Shown one piece after another: positions 4,947 to 5,572 of a DNA stretch of 5,572 bases (positions are counted from its first letter, which is position 1; each line of letters opens with the position of its first letter). The stretch comes from an uncultured Verrucomicrobia subdivision 3 bacterium (GTDB taxonomy: Bacteria > Verrucomicrobiota > Verrucomicrobiae > Limisphaerales > CAMLLE01): contig CAMLLE010000243.1 of the NCBI GenBank assembly GCA_946480555.1, positions 1 to 5,572 of the forward strand, in the 5' to 3' direction. The notes below the pieces were generated by a model. It did not search any database and was not told where the DNA came from. It saw only the letters and a list, made by a program, of their open reading frames with translations. The position numbers and the translations under genes were made by a program.

Positions 4947-5572
4947 AGGTTGGCCTGATTACTTTTCAGCGGTCGGTGAACTTCGGTGCATTCCTCCAAT
5001 GCCACGCGCTCGCTCATGCCCTGGCCAGCCTCGGCCATGAAGTGGAGGTTTTGGATTATCATCCGGCCCACCGGAAGGATAAATCCGGCCCGCGACATCT
5101 GCTTCACATTCTTCATTGGCTGAAGTTCCGCCGCGCCATTCGCACCGGCCTGCCGCTCAGCTCACGAACCTTCCACACGCTGGAGCACTTGAGAGAAAAC
5201 ACGGGACACCTCGACGCCGTCGTGTGCGGCAGCGACCAGATTTGGAACCCGGGCCATACGGGAAACCGGTTCGACCCCGCCTACTTCTGCAGCTTTGGTA
5301 GAGCAAACGCCCGGCGCGTCAGCTACGCAGCCAGTCTTGGCGGCAGCTCGATCGATCCCGAGCATCAGGACGATTTCAAGAAGCTCGCGGCTGGGCTTGA
5401 TGCCATTTCGCTGCGGGAAGCAAGCGGCCGGATTGCCGCCGAATCGATCCTCAAACGTCCGTGTTTTCAAATGCCAGATCCCACATTCCTGCCGGAATCG
5501 TGGTCCGCACTCGCCAGGCCGGCCGGACTGACCAAGCCCTACATCCTGTCTCACCGGATGCAGCAATCGGAG
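4943..5572 (+). CDS. Polysaccharide pyruvyl transferase family protein, 3' end outside window
   Basis: Members of this family (PF04230; CsaB, ExoV and WcaK-like proteins) transfer a pyruvyl group from phosphoenolpyruvate to a sugar, forming a ketal on exopolysaccharide or cell-wall polymers. Some members have other or unknown roles. The visible 210 codons run without a stop to the window edge. Residues 1-40 resemble the N-terminal Rossmann-like fold (MKVGLITFQRSVNFGAFLQC, then GHEVEVLDY). The family signature CGSDQIWNP lies at 95-103, SYAASLGG at 127-134, ISLREASG at 155-162, and PDPTFL at 178-183. ATG 4943 is supported by the immediate family match. No Shine-Dalgarno sequence is visible, and the upstream spacer is purine-rich. 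The gene follows the murB-like gene by 42 bases on the same strand, so the two probably form one transcript. The C-terminal half, about 40-50 percent of a typical member, lies outside, so catalytic completeness cannot be judged. Confidence 0.88.
   Translation, partial: MKVGLITFQRSVNFGAFLQCHALAHALASLGHEVEVLDYHPAHRKDKSGPRHLLHILHWLKFRRAIRTGLPLSSRTFHTLEHLRENTGHLDAVVCGSDQIWNPGHTGNRFDPAYFCSFGRANARRVSYAASLGGSSIDPEHQDDFKKLAAGLDAISLREASGRIAAESILKRPCFQMPDPTFLPESWSALARPAGLTKPYILSHRMQQSE

Noticed and set aside
4177..5040. Plus-strand frame overlapping the murB-like gene and running into the pyruvyl transferase
   Set aside because: It is Arg/Pro-rich and without motifs. It overlaps two genes that both show clear family signatures in other frames.

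Overview
The window is about 5.6 kb of GC-rich bacterial DNA from a cell-surface polysaccharide region. It holds four protein genes, two of them cut by the window edges. The gene types (a very large GT4-TPR-GT2-TPR glycosyltransferase, a stand-alone heptose-1-phosphate adenylyltransferase, a MurB-like flavoprotein outside any division/cell-wall cluster, and a polysaccharide pyruvyl transferase) and the abundant short tandem and inverted repeats suggest a Gram-negative bacterium with an LPS/exopolysaccharide envelope. My best guess is Verrucomicrobiota or a related PVC lineage. This is inference from gene style; no rRNA or marker gene is present.

Layout. (1) 1-2999, plus strand: the 3' 998 codons of a multidomain glycosyltransferase (GT4, TPRs, GT2, TPRs). 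Its inter-domain linker is encoded by a perfect heptanucleotide repeat. (2) 3000-3270: a convergent intergenic region filled by a nested inverted repeat (25-bp perfect outer arms, about 33-bp imperfect inner arms) followed by a second heptanucleotide tandem repeat that touches the next stop codon. (3) 3271-3756, minus strand: rfaE2-type adenylyltransferase. (4) 3757-4036: a divergent intergenic region with two hairpins and a good Shine-Dalgarno sequence displaced from the next start codon. (5) 4037-4900, plus strand: MurB-like FAD protein. (6) 4901-4942: a short gap with a degenerate hexanucleotide repeat. (7) 4943 to the window end, plus strand: the first 210 codons of a polysaccharide pyruvyl transferase family protein, probably co-transcribed with the MurB-like gene.

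How the genes fit together (inference): rfaE2 would supply ADP-heptose, the giant transferase would build glycan chains, and the pyruvyl transferase homologue would decorate a glycan with a PEP-derived pyruvyl group. The MurB-like protein belongs to a family that reduces an enolpyruvyl ether on a sugar nucleotide, so its pairing with a pyruvyl transferase is the most suggestive biochemical hint. The most unusual DNA-level features are the phase-variation-capable heptamer inside the glycosyltransferase, the nested palindrome between the convergent genes, and the hairpin between the Shine-Dalgarno sequence and the ATG of the MurB-like gene.
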